Assembly: GCF_021390495.1 (NCBI RefSeq) | Contig: NZ_JAJEJP010000001.1 | Span: forward strand, 3,162,001-3,226,000 | From: Paraburkholderia sp. ZP32-5 | GTDB taxonomy: Bacteria; Pseudomonadota; Gammaproteobacteria; Burkholderiales; Burkholderiaceae | Length of the DNA: 64,000 bases | Direction: 5' to 3' | Shown here: piece by piece, positions 34,504-43,819 of the stretch | Numbering within the stretch: the first letter of the stretch is position 1 | Layout of the letters: every line of letters begins with the position of its first letter | Position numbers and translations under genes: made by a program | The notes under the pieces: generated by a model | What the model was told of the DNA's origin: nothing | What the model saw: the letters and a program-made list of their open reading frames with translations, nothing else | Databases searched by the model: none

Positions 34504-36069
34504 TCAGGATGCGCGTTCAGCCGCGTAGTCGATCCTGAACACCGAAACCGCGCCGCCCAGTTTCTCGACCTGTTCGTCGAGCGAGCGCGCCGCGGCCGCC
34601 GCCTGTTCAACCAGCGCGGCATTCTGCTGCGTGACGGCGTCGATCTGGGTAATCGCGAGGTTGACTTCGTCGATGCCAACGCCCTGTGCATCGGATGCCG
34701 TGGCAATGTCGTCCACGATGGTTGCGACGCGGCGAATCGCGAGCCGCACTGCTTCGGTCGCGCGCCCGGCCTCTTCGGCCTGTTGCGAACCCGAGCGGAT
34801 GGTCGTCACCGAGCTGTCGATCAATTGCTTGATTTCGCGTGCCGCGCCCGCCGAGCGTTGCGCGAGATTACGCACCTCCGCGGCGACGACGCTGAAACCT
34901 CGCCCCTGTTCGCCGGCGCGCGCGGCCTCCACGGCCGCGTTCAGCGACAGCAGATTGGTCTGAAACGCGATGCCGTCGATCAGCGACGTGATCTCGGCGA
35001 TACGCGCCGAATTGGCCGCGATATCGTTCATCGTGCCCACCAGCCGCTCGACCGCCATCGAGCCCTCGTCGGACATTTGTGTCGTGCTGCCCGCCAGCGT
35101 TTTCGCCGTGTGCGCGTCGGTCACGTTGCGGCGCACGGTTTCGGTCAGCTCCGTGATACTGCTCGTCGTTTGCTGCAACGAAGCGGCCTGCTGTTCCGTC
35201 CGCGAGGACAGTTCGAGATTGCCCGCCGCGATCTGCCTTGATGCCACACCCACCGTGTCGCTCGATACGCGTACGTCGGACACCACCGTCATCATCCGCT
35301 CGAGCAGGTGATTGATGGCGACCGCGGTCTGACCGATCTCGTCCTTGCTGTCCACCCGGACTCGCAGCGCGAGGTCGAGCGAGCGGCTCACGGTTTCGAG
35401 CGTATCGCGCAGCCGTCCCAGCCCCAGACTCACGACCCGATACAGTCGCGTACCGAGCCACCCGGTGGCCAGCAGCGCGGCACCGACCGCCCCCAGCATC
35501 AGCACCAGCGCAAGCTTATAGGCCGCGGTGTTCTCGTTACGCACCGCGTTCACGCTGCCGATCACTGCGTCCAGGTGCGCATGGAGCGCGTTGTTCAGAT
35601 CGAGCGCGGTATTGTGGACGGCGCCGCCATCGTGAAGCATCGTCAGTGCGCCGTCGCGGTCGCCGCTGTGAATACGCTGGAAAAAAATCGTGCGCTGGTT
35701 GCGGTATGCCGTCATCAGCGCCCGGTCTGTGTCGAGCATCTGGCGGTCGTGCTCGCTGATCAGATCGTGCGTCTCATAGTCGGCCATGGCCGCATCGAAT
35801 GCGCGATCGGCTTCGCTGACTTCGTGTTCGCTGGCCGCGCGACTCGTATCGTCGACGCCATCGACTACGTAACGATAAACGGCGAAGCGCATCGCGGCCG
35901 TTTCATCGAGAGCACGCGAGATTTCCCGAAGCCCGGGAATGGTATGTGTTTCCAGATCTTCGACGCGCTGGTAGGAAGCATGCAACTGATACAGCCCATA
36001 GCCGCCTACCACGACGAGTGCCCATAGCGTGACCCCGAGGGTCACGACAAGACGGCGAACGATAGTCAT
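34504..36069 (-). CDS. Methyl-accepting chemotaxis protein
   Basis: This 521-aa protein has an N-terminal TM helix (VRRLVVTLGVTLWALVVVGGYG), a four-helix-bundle sensor (about 30-185), a second TM and HAMP. The signalling hairpin tip is at EITSLIDGIAFQTNLLSLNAAVEAARAGEQGRGFSVVA. No CheR-binding pentapeptide ends the protein. A GAGG site precedes the ATG at 36069; an open in-frame stretch upstream is spurious. It is the last gene of the cupredoxin/GGDEF-EAL operon, 40 bp behind it, suggesting a shared signal. Confidence 0.93.
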   Translation of the reverse strand: MTIVRRLVVTLGVTLWALVVVGGYGLYQLHASYQRVEDLETHTIPGLREISRALDETAAMRFAVYRYVVDGVDDTSRAASEHEVSEADRAFDAAMADYETHDLISEHDRQMLDTDRALMTAYRNQRTIFFQRIHSGDRDGALTMLHDGGAVHNTALDLNNALHAHLDAVIGSVNAVRNENTAAYKLALVLMLGAVGAALLATGWLGTRLYRVVSLGLGRLRDTLETVSRSLDLALRVRVDSKDEIGQTAVAINHLLERMMTVVSDVRVSSDTVGVASRQIAAGNLELSSRTEQQAASLQQTTSSITELTETVRRNVTDAHTAKTLAGSTTQMSDEGSMAVERLVGTMNDIAANSARIAEITSLIDGIAFQTNLLSLNAAVEAARAGEQGRGFSVVAAEVRNLAQRSAGAAREIKQLIDSSVTTIRSGSQQAEEAGRATEAVRLAIRRVATIVDDIATASDAQGVGIDEVNLAITQIDAVTQQNAALVEQAAAAARSLDEQVEKLGGAVSVFRIDYAAERAS

Positions 36070-36109
36070 CTCGAACCTCTTTACGTTAATGCCGCGTGTC
36101 CACTGCACG

Positions 36110-38476
36110 TCACGCGATCGAAGCGAGCTTCTCGGTCCAACGCGCGAGCCATGCGGTGATTTCATCAGCAGCGACCGGGCGACCGATGTAGTAGCCCTGA
36201 GCCGTATCGCAACCGAGCGCGCGCAGCTTTTCGAGCGTCGCCTCGTCCTCGACGCCTTCGGCCGCCACCAGCAGCCCCATGTTGTGACCGAGTGCAATGG
36301 TCGAACGCACGATGAATTCGTCATCCGCATCGCTCGCCATGCCGATGACGAATGAGCGGTCGATTTTCAGTTCGGTCACGGGCATCCGCTTCAGGTACGA
36401 CAGCGACGAATAGCCCGTTCCGAAATCGTCGATCGACATACGGATACCGAGCGCCCGTAACCGCTCCAGGGTCGTCAGCGCATGGGCCTGGTCGTCCATC
36501 AGCGCGCTTTCCGTGATCTCGATCCACAGTTGACGCGGCTCGACGCCGTGCTCTTTCAGCAGTGCCGCAATCCAGTCGGGCGCGGTGCGATCGGTCAGAT
36601 CGCGAGCGGAAAAGTTGATCGATACGTTGACATCGAGCCCTTGTGCCCGCCAGCGGGCGCATTGCTCCACGGCCTCCCTCGCGATCCACCGCGAGATCGA
36701 GCGGATAAAGCCGGTCTGCTCGGCGAACGGAATGAAATCGCCAGGCGGTACGAGACCCCGTTCCGGATGCCGCCAGCGCACCAGCGCCTCCAGATGCGCC
36801 ATGCTGTTGTCAGCAAGATGAATTTTGGGCTGGTAGTAAAGCAGCAGTTCGTTGTTCTCGATTGCACGCCGCAGTTCGCTCATCAGCGACAGGCGTTCGA
36901 GGTCGCGGCGCTCCGAACCGTGGTCGTAGATCGCCATGCCGGTATTGGCCTGCTTGGCCGAATACATCGCGACGTCGGCGCGGCGCAGCAGTGTATGCAT
37001 GTCGGTGCCATCGACGGGAAAGCACGCGATGCCGACGCTGGCGCCGACATCCACGGGCTGACCCTCGATCAGCATCGGCGCTTCGAGCGCCTTGAGCAGT
37101 GTGCCGGCGCAGCGCTGCGCCGCATCGAGTCCGCTGCCCGGCAGCAGGATCGCGAATTCGTCGCCGCCGAGCCGGGCCACGGTGCCGGGCGCATTGGCCA
37201 GACTATCGGCCAGACTGCCGGCGAGACTATCGGCGAGCCGTTTGCCGACGCCGTGCAACAGGCTGTCGCCAACATGATGCCCGAGCGTTTCGTTCACATC
37301 CTTGAAGCGGTCGAGATCCATCAGCAGCACCGCAAAAGGCTGGCTGTTCCGCGCTGCTCGATCGATTTCGCGCTGCAGCCATTCGTTGAACGACACGCGG
37401 TTCGGCAGTCCCGTTAGCTGGTCCATATAGGCCAACTCGGTGATACGGGCCTCGCGCTCCGCGATATCGTCACGCATAGTTCGGAACGCCGCCGCAAGCC
37501 CACTCGTCTCATCGTTGCTATGAATCTCGATCGACGCACGATAATCACCGCGCCCGACCCGCTCGGCGAAACGCGTCAATTCGCCCAAAGGCCGCGTGAC
37601 GCTTCGCGCGGTCAGCGTCGCGCCGACGATCGAAATCGCGATGCCGCACAGCGTGAGCAGCAGCAACGTCGAGCGCAATTCACGGAATGGCGCGGAGGCA
37701 TCGGCCAGCGACTTCTGCAGGACGGCCGCCACCGGCGCCTGCCCATTAGCGAGCCAGATGATGCGCGAGCCGTAGCCGTCGATACCCAGCTCCGCGCGGC
37801 CAGGGGTGACGTCAGCGGCCGCCGCTGCCAGCGCCGCGCGGTCCGCGGGCGCGAGTGAACTTGCAAATACCGTCCAGCGGGCATCGGCGCCGTGCACCAT
37901 GAACGAGATGTCGAGCCCGGCGACGCCGTGCATATCGCGCGCAAACATGTCGTTGATGGCAAAACCCATCACCATCCAGGCGACCGTCAGCGGTGTCTTC
38001 ACGGGCACGCTGACCAGTTCGTACGGCCGCCCGTCGAGTATGCCGATCAATGACGTCACACCGTGCCGCTGCCCGCCGATGATCGACGGGTAAGGAAATG
38101 GCTGGCCGACGGCCGCGACCGATGGCGAGCTCGCGACGACGCGGCCGTCGAGCCCGACCAGCATCGAGATATCGGCGCCGAGGCGCTCGCGCTGGTTCTG
38201 CAGCGCGGAGTGCACGGTCGTGTCGTCATGCAGCGCGACCGCCTCACGAAAGCCGAAATCCGCGGCGGCGATCGAGGCTGCCTGCGCGAGCCTGTCCGCC
38301 TCCGATTGCAGCGCATTATGGAAAACGCGATCGCCGACGGCGAGCTGCTCGTTGACCTGGTTGCGCGCGGCCGAACTGAACGCATGGACCGTGGCGATCT
38401 CTACCGCCGCCTGGACGATCAGAATCATCAATACAAACACCAGCGCTATTTTCGAGCGCAGACTGCGAAGTCGCAC
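36110..38476 (-). CDS. Membrane-bound GGDEF/EAL c-di-GMP protein
   Basis: This 788-aa protein contains, in order: a TM helix (ALVFVLMILIVQAAVEIA), a periplasmic double-Cache-like sensor (about 40-260), a second TM, HAMP, GGDEF (about 345-520) with RLGGDEFAILL intact, and EAL (about 530-780). The EAL region has EALVRWRHPERG, DDFGTGYSSLSYL and a conserved E and K. Both activities could be live. The usual RxxD inhibitory site before GGDEF is replaced by NAPG, and three 12-bp repeats extend the loop just upstream. It follows the cupredoxin-like gene by 28 bp. Confidence 0.94.
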   Translation of the reverse strand: MRLRSLRSKIALVFVLMILIVQAAVEIATVHAFSSAARNQVNEQLAVGDRVFHNALQSEADRLAQAASIAAADFGFREAVALHDDTTVHSALQNQRERLGADISMLVGLDGRVVASSPSVAAVGQPFPYPSIIGGQRHGVTSLIGILDGRPYELVSVPVKTPLTVAWMVMGFAINDMFARDMHGVAGLDISFMVHGADARWTVFASSLAPADRAALAAAAADVTPGRAELGIDGYGSRIIWLANGQAPVAAVLQKSLADASAPFRELRSTLLLLTLCGIAISIVGATLTARSVTRPLGELTRFAERVGRGDYRASIEIHSNDETSGLAAAFRTMRDDIAEREARITELAYMDQLTGLPNRVSFNEWLQREIDRAARNSQPFAVLLMDLDRFKDVNETLGHHVGDSLLHGVGKRLADSLAGSLADSLANAPGTVARLGGDEFAILLPGSGLDAAQRCAGTLLKALEAPMLIEGQPVDVGASVGIACFPVDGTDMHTLLRRADVAMYSAKQANTGMAIYDHGSERRDLERLSLMSELRRAIENNELLLYYQPKIHLADNSMAHLEALVRWRHPERGLVPPGDFIPFAEQTGFIRSISRWIAREAVEQCARWRAQGLDVNVSINFSARDLTDRTAPDWIAALLKEHGVEPRQLWIEITESALMDDQAHALTTLERLRALGIRMSIDDFGTGYSSLSYLKRMPVTELKIDRSFVIGMASDADDEFIVRSTIALGHNMGLLVAAEGVEDEATLEKLRALGCDTAQGYYIGRPVAADEITAWLARWTEKLASIA
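37199..37234 (-). repeat. Three imperfect 12-bp tandem repeats inside the GGDEF domain
   Basis: Units cagactatcggc, cagactgccggc and gagactatcggc follow each other without a gap. They encode a repeating L-A-D-S / L-A-G-S pattern (SLADSLAGSLADSLAN in the protein). The array keeps frame and lengthens the loop before the GGDEF motif, so copy-number change would alter the protein without breaking it. Confidence 0.85.
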
Positions 38477-38504
38477 AAACGGCTCCTTTTGATGACGGGG
38501 CGCG

Positions 38505-39119
38505 TTAGCGCGGGTCCAATTGCAAAGAGAAGGTCACCGGCATTGCCGCGGGTGTCTGGATCGTCTGCTCGCTGCGTGCGTCCAGATCGTGTTGGCGGTA
38601 ATTCCACGCAAGAACGCGATAACTCCCGCGCGGCAGATCGGGCAGTGTCGCGGTGCCGTCATGACCGGTCTTCGCGAAGTACGGCGTGTCGACCACCAGC
38701 AGATAGGCAATCATCGTGTCGTGAATATTGCAGCCGATCACTTCCACACCGGTCTTGTCGAACACGACCGGATGCGAAGCGCCGCGATAGATTTTCAATT
38801 CGAAGCGCTGCGGGTCGGAAAACGAATACACGTCGTGACCGATGTCGTCGTGGTTGGGAAAATCAACCGACGCACCTTTCTGCACGACCGTGACGAGCGG
38901 CATGAACATCTTGTTCTTCTGCATGATCATCGCCGGCGCGGGCCGCGTATGCGGTAGCCGGCCGTCGATCGGTACCGCATAGACGACCGCATCCTCGATC
39001 GGTGCACCATTCTGGTCACGTACCTGGGCTTTGAACGCGAGGACGTGGGTCGAGCTTAGTGCAACGGTGAGCGCTGCCGCGAAGTGGGCAACTCGCTGCC
39101 CTTGGGGAAATGTAAACAT
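38505..39119 (-). CDS. Cupredoxin-like (methylamine-utilisation type) periplasmic protein
   Basis: This 204-aa protein has a signal peptide (cleaved near HVLAFK) and a plastocyanin-like fold. Type-1 copper ligands appear as H90/H95 in FPNHDDIGHDVYSFS and C130-x2-H133-x2-M136 (GCNIHDTM). A carboxypeptidase-regulatory-like segment (TATLPDLPRGSYRVLAW) follows. Databases call such proteins methylamine utilisation protein, though no mau genes are near. As first gene ahead of the c-di-GMP and chemoreceptor genes it may be a copper- or redox-sensing partner (inference). Confidence 0.85.
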   Translation of the reverse strand: MFTFPQGQRVAHFAAALTVALSSTHVLAFKAQVRDQNGAPIEDAVVYAVPIDGRLPHTRPAPAMIMQKNKMFMPLVTVVQKGASVDFPNHDDIGHDVYSFSDPQRFELKIYRGASHPVVFDKTGVEVIGCNIHDTMIAYLLVVDTPYFAKTGHDGTATLPDLPRGSYRVLAWNYRQHDLDARSEQTIQTPAAMPVTFSLQLDPR

Positions 39120-39503
39120 ATTCCTGCAACATTAATTGACTCTGTTTTCTCGAGCTGGCTGCGCAATTTCCGCAGTCGGCCTTCGCCGGTGTTAACGGTT
39201 CAATCGATCGAATATTCAGATTTTTCTTCGATTGAATTGAGCAGACGCGCCGATAGGGGATTCGCCGGAAACGGAATCGGCGATATTGAGTCAAGACGAT
39301 GCAGGGGTGGGGGGAAACGATGGATGGTGCGAATCCTTTCTTTTGGATTCGGGTAAAGGCGCGCGGCCGGTTGCGAGGCGCGGGGCGGGGCGGCGAGGTG
39401 CAGTGCGGTGCGGGTGATATCGCTCGCTCGATGGCGAGCGATGTTCTTGAAGTTGGTGCGGAGGCGATCGTGACACGTGCTGTGTTATTGCACCTGATCA
39501 ATG
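39120..39503. other. Intergenic region upstream of the signalling operon
   Basis: About 385 bp lie between the cupredoxin start and the hairpin behind the aldo/keto reductase. No coding frame with a signature is present. It must carry the promoter of the cupredoxin-GGDEF/EAL-MCP operon; no sigma-54 or sigma-28 box was clear by eye. Confidence 0.45.
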
Positions 39504-39529
39504 GTCGCGCCTGCATAGACAGGCGCGAC
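39504..39529 (-). terminator. Strong hairpin behind the aldo/keto reductase gene
   Basis: A perfect 10-bp GC-rich stem, gtcgcgcctg (39504-39513) with caggcgcgac (39520-39529) and a 6-nt loop, sits 17 bp beyond the stop of the minus-strand AKR gene. No T-run follows, so it may end transcription with other factors or protect the mRNA end. Confidence 0.55.
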
Positions 39530-39546
39530 GCTCTAGCCTTCAAATA

Positions 39547-40533
39547 TCACCACTGATGATGCACAAACGGCGCGATCGTCTCCAGATACAACGCGCGCAA
39601 CGTAGCCATCGCGTCGTCCGTCAACGCCGGCACATCACTCGCCGCGCAATTGGCCTTCGCCTGTTCCGCGTTTTTAGCGCCGGGAATCACGGTCGTCACG
39701 CCACGATTCATCAGGATCCAACGCAGCGCGAATTGCGCCATCGTGACGCCTTGCGGAACCAGTGGGCGAATTCGCTCGACCGCCGCGAGCGCCACGTCAT
39801 AAGGCACACCGGCAAACGTCTCGCCTTTGTCGAACGCCTGGCCTTCGCGATTGAAATGGCGATGATCGTCGGCCGCGAAACCGGTGCTGGCCGTCATCTT
39901 CCCGGTCAGCAGGCCGGATGCGAGCGGCACGCGGACGATAACCGCAATCCCTCTGTCCTGTGCCTCGCGCATGAAAAGATCCGCGGGCCGCTGCCGGAAA
40001 ATGTTGTAGATGATCTGCACGGACTTTACGCCGGGATACTCGATCGCCTTCAGACCTTCCTCGACCTTCTCCACCGAAACGCCGTATTGGCGGATCTTCC
40101 CCGAGGCAACCATCGCGTCCATCGCCTCGAACACTTCAGGCCGGTAAAACACCTCGGTGGGCGGGCAATGCAGTTGCACGAGATCGAGACAATCGGTGTC
40201 GAGGTTCTGCAGCGATCGATCGACGAACGCGTTCAGATTCGCCGCGTTATAACCCTGCGCCAGATGCGGATCGAGCCGGCGTCCCGCCTTGGTGGCGACG
40301 AACGGCCGCGCGCCGCCGCGCTCCTTCAGTACCGCCGCGATGATGCGCTCGGAACGCCCGTCACCGTAGACATCGGCGGTATCGATAAACGTCGTGCCGT
40401 TGTCCAGCGCCGCATGCAACGCGGCCTTCGCGTCGCTTTCCGACACGTCGCCCCACGAGCCGCCGATCGCCCATGCGCCGAAGCCGATCTCGGAAACGGT
40501 CTGTCCTGTCTGTCCAAATGGTCGTTGCTTCAC
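39547..40533 (-). CDS. Aldo/keto reductase
   Basis: This 328-aa NADPH-dependent oxidoreductase has the AKR tetrad: Asp and Tyr in FIDTADVYGDGRSE, Lys in VATKAG and His in LVQLHCPP. The C-terminal cofactor loop VIPGAKNAEQ is also seen. The YccK/YghZ-like subgroup acts on small aldehydes, sugars or tetrameric dehydro-sugars. It is the second gene of a pair, 13 bp behind the SDR gene. The operon is divergent from a LysR gene, the likely regulator. Confidence 0.92.
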   Translation of the reverse strand: MKQRPFGQTGQTVSEIGFGAWAIGGSWGDVSESDAKAALHAALDNGTTFIDTADVYGDGRSERIIAAVLKERGGARPFVATKAGRRLDPHLAQGYNAANLNAFVDRSLQNLDTDCLDLVQLHCPPTEVFYRPEVFEAMDAMVASGKIRQYGVSVEKVEEGLKAIEYPGVKSVQIIYNIFRQRPADLFMREAQDRGIAVIVRVPLASGLLTGKMTASTGFAADDHRHFNREGQAFDKGETFAGVPYDVALAAVERIRPLVPQGVTMAQFALRWILMNRGVTTVIPGAKNAEQAKANCAASDVPALTDDAMATLRALYLETIAPFVHHQW

Positions 40534-40546
40534 TTTCTTTCCTCTC

Positions 40547-41320
40547 TTATGGCATCAGTTGTCCGCCGTTCACCTCGATGATCTGACCGGTGATGTATCC
40601 GGACATCGCCGGGGACGCCAGAAACAGGAATGCGCCGACGCATTCCTCGGGCGAACCCGCTCTCCCCATCGGTATCGACGTGGTTTGCGATGCCCAGATC
40701 GCGGGCGAAGTGTATTTGTCGTGAAACGGCGTCTGGATCAGTCCGGGCGCCACCGCGTTGACGCGAATGCCGTCGCCGACGAATTCCTTCGCCTGGCCGC
40801 GCGTCAAGCTGCTGACGAAGCTCTTCGTGGCCGCGTAGAGCACCGCGCCGGCGCCGCCGCCCGTGCGCGCCGCGACCGACGACGTATTGATGATGTAGCC
40901 GCCGGCTTTTTTCAGAAACGGATAGGCCGCCAACGTCGCGTCCCATACCGAACGGGCGTTGAGGTTCACGACCTGATCGAAATGATCGTCCGGCATCTCG
41001 GTCGTTTTGATCCGCCCCAACATGCCGCCGGCGTTGTTGATCAGACCATCGAGCCCACCGAGCAATTCGGCGGCCTCCTGCACGACGCGCGATGCGCCGC
41101 CAGGTTCGCTCATGTCGCCACGAACGAGGCTGATCTGCTGTGGCGCTTCGGCGCGCAGTGCCTGAGCTTGCGCTTCGCTGTGGTTGTAATGCGCGACGAC
41201 CTGCGCGCCCTGGGCGGCAAACGCGCGCACGACCGCCGCGCCGATTCCCGTCGATCCGCCGGTGACCAGAACCTTCGTGCCGTTCAGGTCGCCGATTCGC
41301 ATGTGCTCGAAAGTTGCCAT
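40547..41320 (-). CDS. Short-chain dehydrogenase/reductase
   Basis: This 257-aa Rossmann enzyme has TGGSTGIG (NAD(P) loop), NNAGG, catalytic Ser in INTSSVAA and YAATK with the Tyr-Lys pair. It has an IIEVNGGQLMP end typical of classical SDRs. The ATG at 41320 sits 6 bp behind GGAGG; the adjoining GTG is too close. With the AKR it forms a reductase/dehydrogenase pair, likely interconverting a sugar or keto compound. Confidence 0.92.
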   Translation of the reverse strand: MATFEHMRIGDLNGTKVLVTGGSTGIGAAVVRAFAAQGAQVVAHYNHSEAQAQALRAEAPQQISLVRGDMSEPGGASRVVQEAAELLGGLDGLINNAGGMLGRIKTTEMPDDHFDQVVNLNARSVWDATLAAYPFLKKAGGYIINTSSVAARTGGGAGAVLYAATKSFVSSLTRGQAKEFVGDGIRVNAVAPGLIQTPFHDKYTSPAIWASQTTSIPMGRAGSPEECVGAFLFLASPAMSGYITGQIIEVNGGQLMP

Positions 41321-41446
41321 CACATTCCTCCGCCAAAGATCCGCTTGCAGGCTCGCGAGACGCGCGCCACCGTACCATCCGCCGGATGGAATGATGGCAC
41401 GGAGTACAATGAAATGAATTCACTGACTTGCTGAATCACATTCATC

Positions 41447-42391
41447 TTGGCAAAAACGGAACGAGTCGACTTCGCGGACCTGAAGTCGTTTCTGACGATC
41501 GTGCGGTGCCGCAGTTTCCGGCTCGCCGCGATCGAACTGGGGCAGACGCCATCGGCGGTCAGCCATGCGATGCGCCGGCTGGAAGAGCGTCTTGGCGCAA
41601 GACTATTGAACAGGACGAGCCGGGCCGTATCGGCCACCGCTGTCGGCCGCGAATTAGCCGCGCGCCTCGAAGACGGCTTCAATCAGATCGGCGCGGCGCT
41701 CGAAACACTCGAAGCGCCTGGCGCCGCGGGGCTCGGCGAGATCCGGCTCAACGTGTTTGCCGATGCGGCACATCTGCTGGTGACGCCGGCGCTCCCGGAA
41801 TTCGCGCGCCGGTGCCCGGACGTACGGCTGACGGTCGTCGTCGAAGATCGCCCTATCGACATCGTGGCCGAAGGCTACGATGCAGGCATCCGATATGGTC
41901 ACTACGTGCCGGAAGATATGATCGCCGTGCCGCTCAGCGGCCCGCAGCGATGGGTGATGGCGGCTTCGCCCGGCTACATCGAGCAGCACGGCGCGCCTCG
42001 ACGTCTCGACGATCTCGCGAAGCACACCTGCCTGCAGCTTCTGCTTGGCGACAATTCGAGCTATCGATGGGAATTGAACGACGGTGGAGTGGCATGCCGT
42101 CTGCGAGTGCCCGGCCTGCTGACGATCAACGATACGGCGACCACCATCGGTGCATGCAAGGCGGGGCTGGGTATCGCGTACATCCTGGAGGCCCGCATCG
42201 CCGACGAACTGGCGCGCGGTGAACTGCAGATCGTGCTGAAGAAAAATGCTTACGCCGAGGATCCGTTTCACCTCTACTACAGCAGTCGCCGTTACAACCA
42301 TCCTGCTCTGCGCACGTTGATCAACATCATTCGCGAGCAGCAGTCCCTGCCACCGCTCGCCGCCGAAAAGCAGGCGAACCGCAGGCGGTAG
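41447..42391 (+). CDS. LysR-type transcriptional regulator
   Basis: This 314-aa protein has an HTH (VDFADLKSFLTIVRCRSFRLAA, QTPSAVSHAMRRLEERL) and an effector domain of the CrgA/PecT group. The start is a TTG at 41447: a stop lies five codons upstream, and no ATG occurs before the HTH. It is divergent from the SDR-AKR operon and probably regulates it. Confidence 0.9.
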   Translation: MAKTERVDFADLKSFLTIVRCRSFRLAAIELGQTPSAVSHAMRRLEERLGARLLNRTSRAVSATAVGRELAARLEDGFNQIGAALETLEAPGAAGLGEIRLNVFADAAHLLVTPALPEFARRCPDVRLTVVVEDRPIDIVAEGYDAGIRYGHYVPEDMIAVPLSGPQRWVMAASPGYIEQHGAPRRLDDLAKHTCLQLLLGDNSSYRWELNDGGVACRLRVPGLLTINDTATTIGACKAGLGIAYILEARIADELARGELQIVLKKNAYAEDPFHLYYSSRRYNHPALRTLINIIREQQSLPPLAAEKQANRRR

Positions 42392-42427
42392 TCGAGCGGC
42401 GCCGCCCGTTCTACCGCCACACCAAAT

Positions 42428-43555
42428 TCAGAGAATGCGGTCCAATGCGTTCGAGAATCGGGCGACCGCGCCATCGATGTCATGCAGTTTGTCCAGCCCG
42501 AACAAGCCGATGCGGAAGGTCTTGAAATCTTCGGGCTCATCGCATTGCAACGGCACGCCAGCGGCGACCTGCAAGCCCACCTCGGCGAACTTCTTGCCGG
42601 ACCGTATGCCGTCATCGTCCGAGTAGCTGACCACCACGCCCGGTGCCTGAAAACCTTCGGCCGCCACGCTTCTGAAGCCTTTGGCAACCAGCAGCGCGCG
42701 AATGCGCTTGCCGAGTTCGAGCTGCTCCGCTTGCACCTTGTCGAAGCCGTAGGCCTCGGTTTCCTTGATCACATCGCGCAGCGTCGCGAGGCTGTCGGTA
42801 GGCATCGTCGCGTGGTATGCGAAGCCGCCGCTCTCGTAGGCTTCCATGATCTGCAGCCATTTGCGAAGGTCGCACGAGAAGCTGGTGCTGGTCGTTGCGT
42901 CGATTCGTTCGCGCGCGAGACCGTTGAGCATCACGAGCGCGCAGCACGGTGACGCACTCCACCCCTTTTGCGGCGCACTGATCAGGATATCGACGCCGGT
43001 CTTCTGCATGTCGACCCACACCGTGCCGGACGCAATGCAATCCAGTACGAACATGCCGCCGACCGCATGCACGGCGTCGGCCACCGCGCGCAGATAGTTA
43101 TCGGGCAGCATCATGCCTGACGCGGTTTCGACGTGCGGCGCAAATACCAGATCGGGCTTGTTCTGCTTGATCGCGGCGACCACTTCTTCGATCGGCGCCG
43201 GTGCAAAGGCGGCCTGCCTGCCCGCTTCGACCGGGCGTGCCTTCAATACGATCGAGTCGGACGGAATGCCGCCCATATCGAATATTTGCGACCAGCGGAA
43301 ACTGAACCAGCCATTGCGGATAACCAGACACTTCCTGTTCGTCGCGAACTGCCGTGCAACGGCTTCCATGCCGAAGGTCCCGCTGCCCGGAACCACGATG
43401 GCCGACTGCGCGTTATAGACCTTTTTCAGCGCTGCGGAAATATCGCGCATGACGCCCTGAAAAAGCTGCGACATATGATTGATCGAGCGGTCGGTGTAGA
43501 CCACTGAATATTCGAGGAGCCCCTCGCGATCGACATCGGGAAGTAAGCCTGGCAC
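42428..43555 (-). CDS. Class V aminotransferase (alanine-glyoxylate type)
   Basis: This 375-aa PLP enzyme resembles alanine/serine-glyoxylate aminotransferases: VVPGSGTFGMEAVARQF, VLDCIASGTVWVDMQKTGVDI, and PLP lysine in ISAPQKGW. It transfers amino groups between a small amino acid and glyoxylate or a 2-oxo acid. It is convergent with the LysR gene before it and has its own promoter in the 264-bp gap upstream (43556-43819). Exact substrate is unknown. Confidence 0.88.
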   Translation of the reverse strand: MPGLLPDVDREGLLEYSVVYTDRSINHMSQLFQGVMRDISAALKKVYNAQSAIVVPGSGTFGMEAVARQFATNRKCLVIRNGWFSFRWSQIFDMGGIPSDSIVLKARPVEAGRQAAFAPAPIEEVVAAIKQNKPDLVFAPHVETASGMMLPDNYLRAVADAVHAVGGMFVLDCIASGTVWVDMQKTGVDILISAPQKGWSASPCCALVMLNGLARERIDATTSTSFSCDLRKWLQIMEAYESGGFAYHATMPTDSLATLRDVIKETEAYGFDKVQAEQLELGKRIRALLVAKGFRSVAAEGFQAPGVVVSYSDDDGIRSGKKFAEVGLQVAAGVPLQCDEPEDFKTFRIGLFGLDKLHDIDGAVARFSNALDRIL

Positions 43556-43819
43556 AGTCGCCTCCGGTAAGGATGAACAATGCGGGAGGCTTTCGCGATT
43601 TCATATCGGTGCCAATATGCAAATCCGCCCTTCCTCCGCGAAAGCAGATTCTAACGAAAGGCGACAGCAGTCGCATATTGCCGTTCTGTTGTGCGCAGCA
43701 GCAATTCTCGCGTCGTCGAAGTGCGTGAAGCGTGAGCGAAGCAAGCGTGTGCCTATGTTTGCGATTGTTTTGCGATTGCGGTTTGCAGCGGGTGTTGTTC
43801 CGCGCACGCGGGTGCTGCA

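Noticed and set aside
37199..37234. CRISPR-like repeat
   Set aside because: Units are 12 bp, contiguous and in frame inside a GGDEF domain; no spacers.
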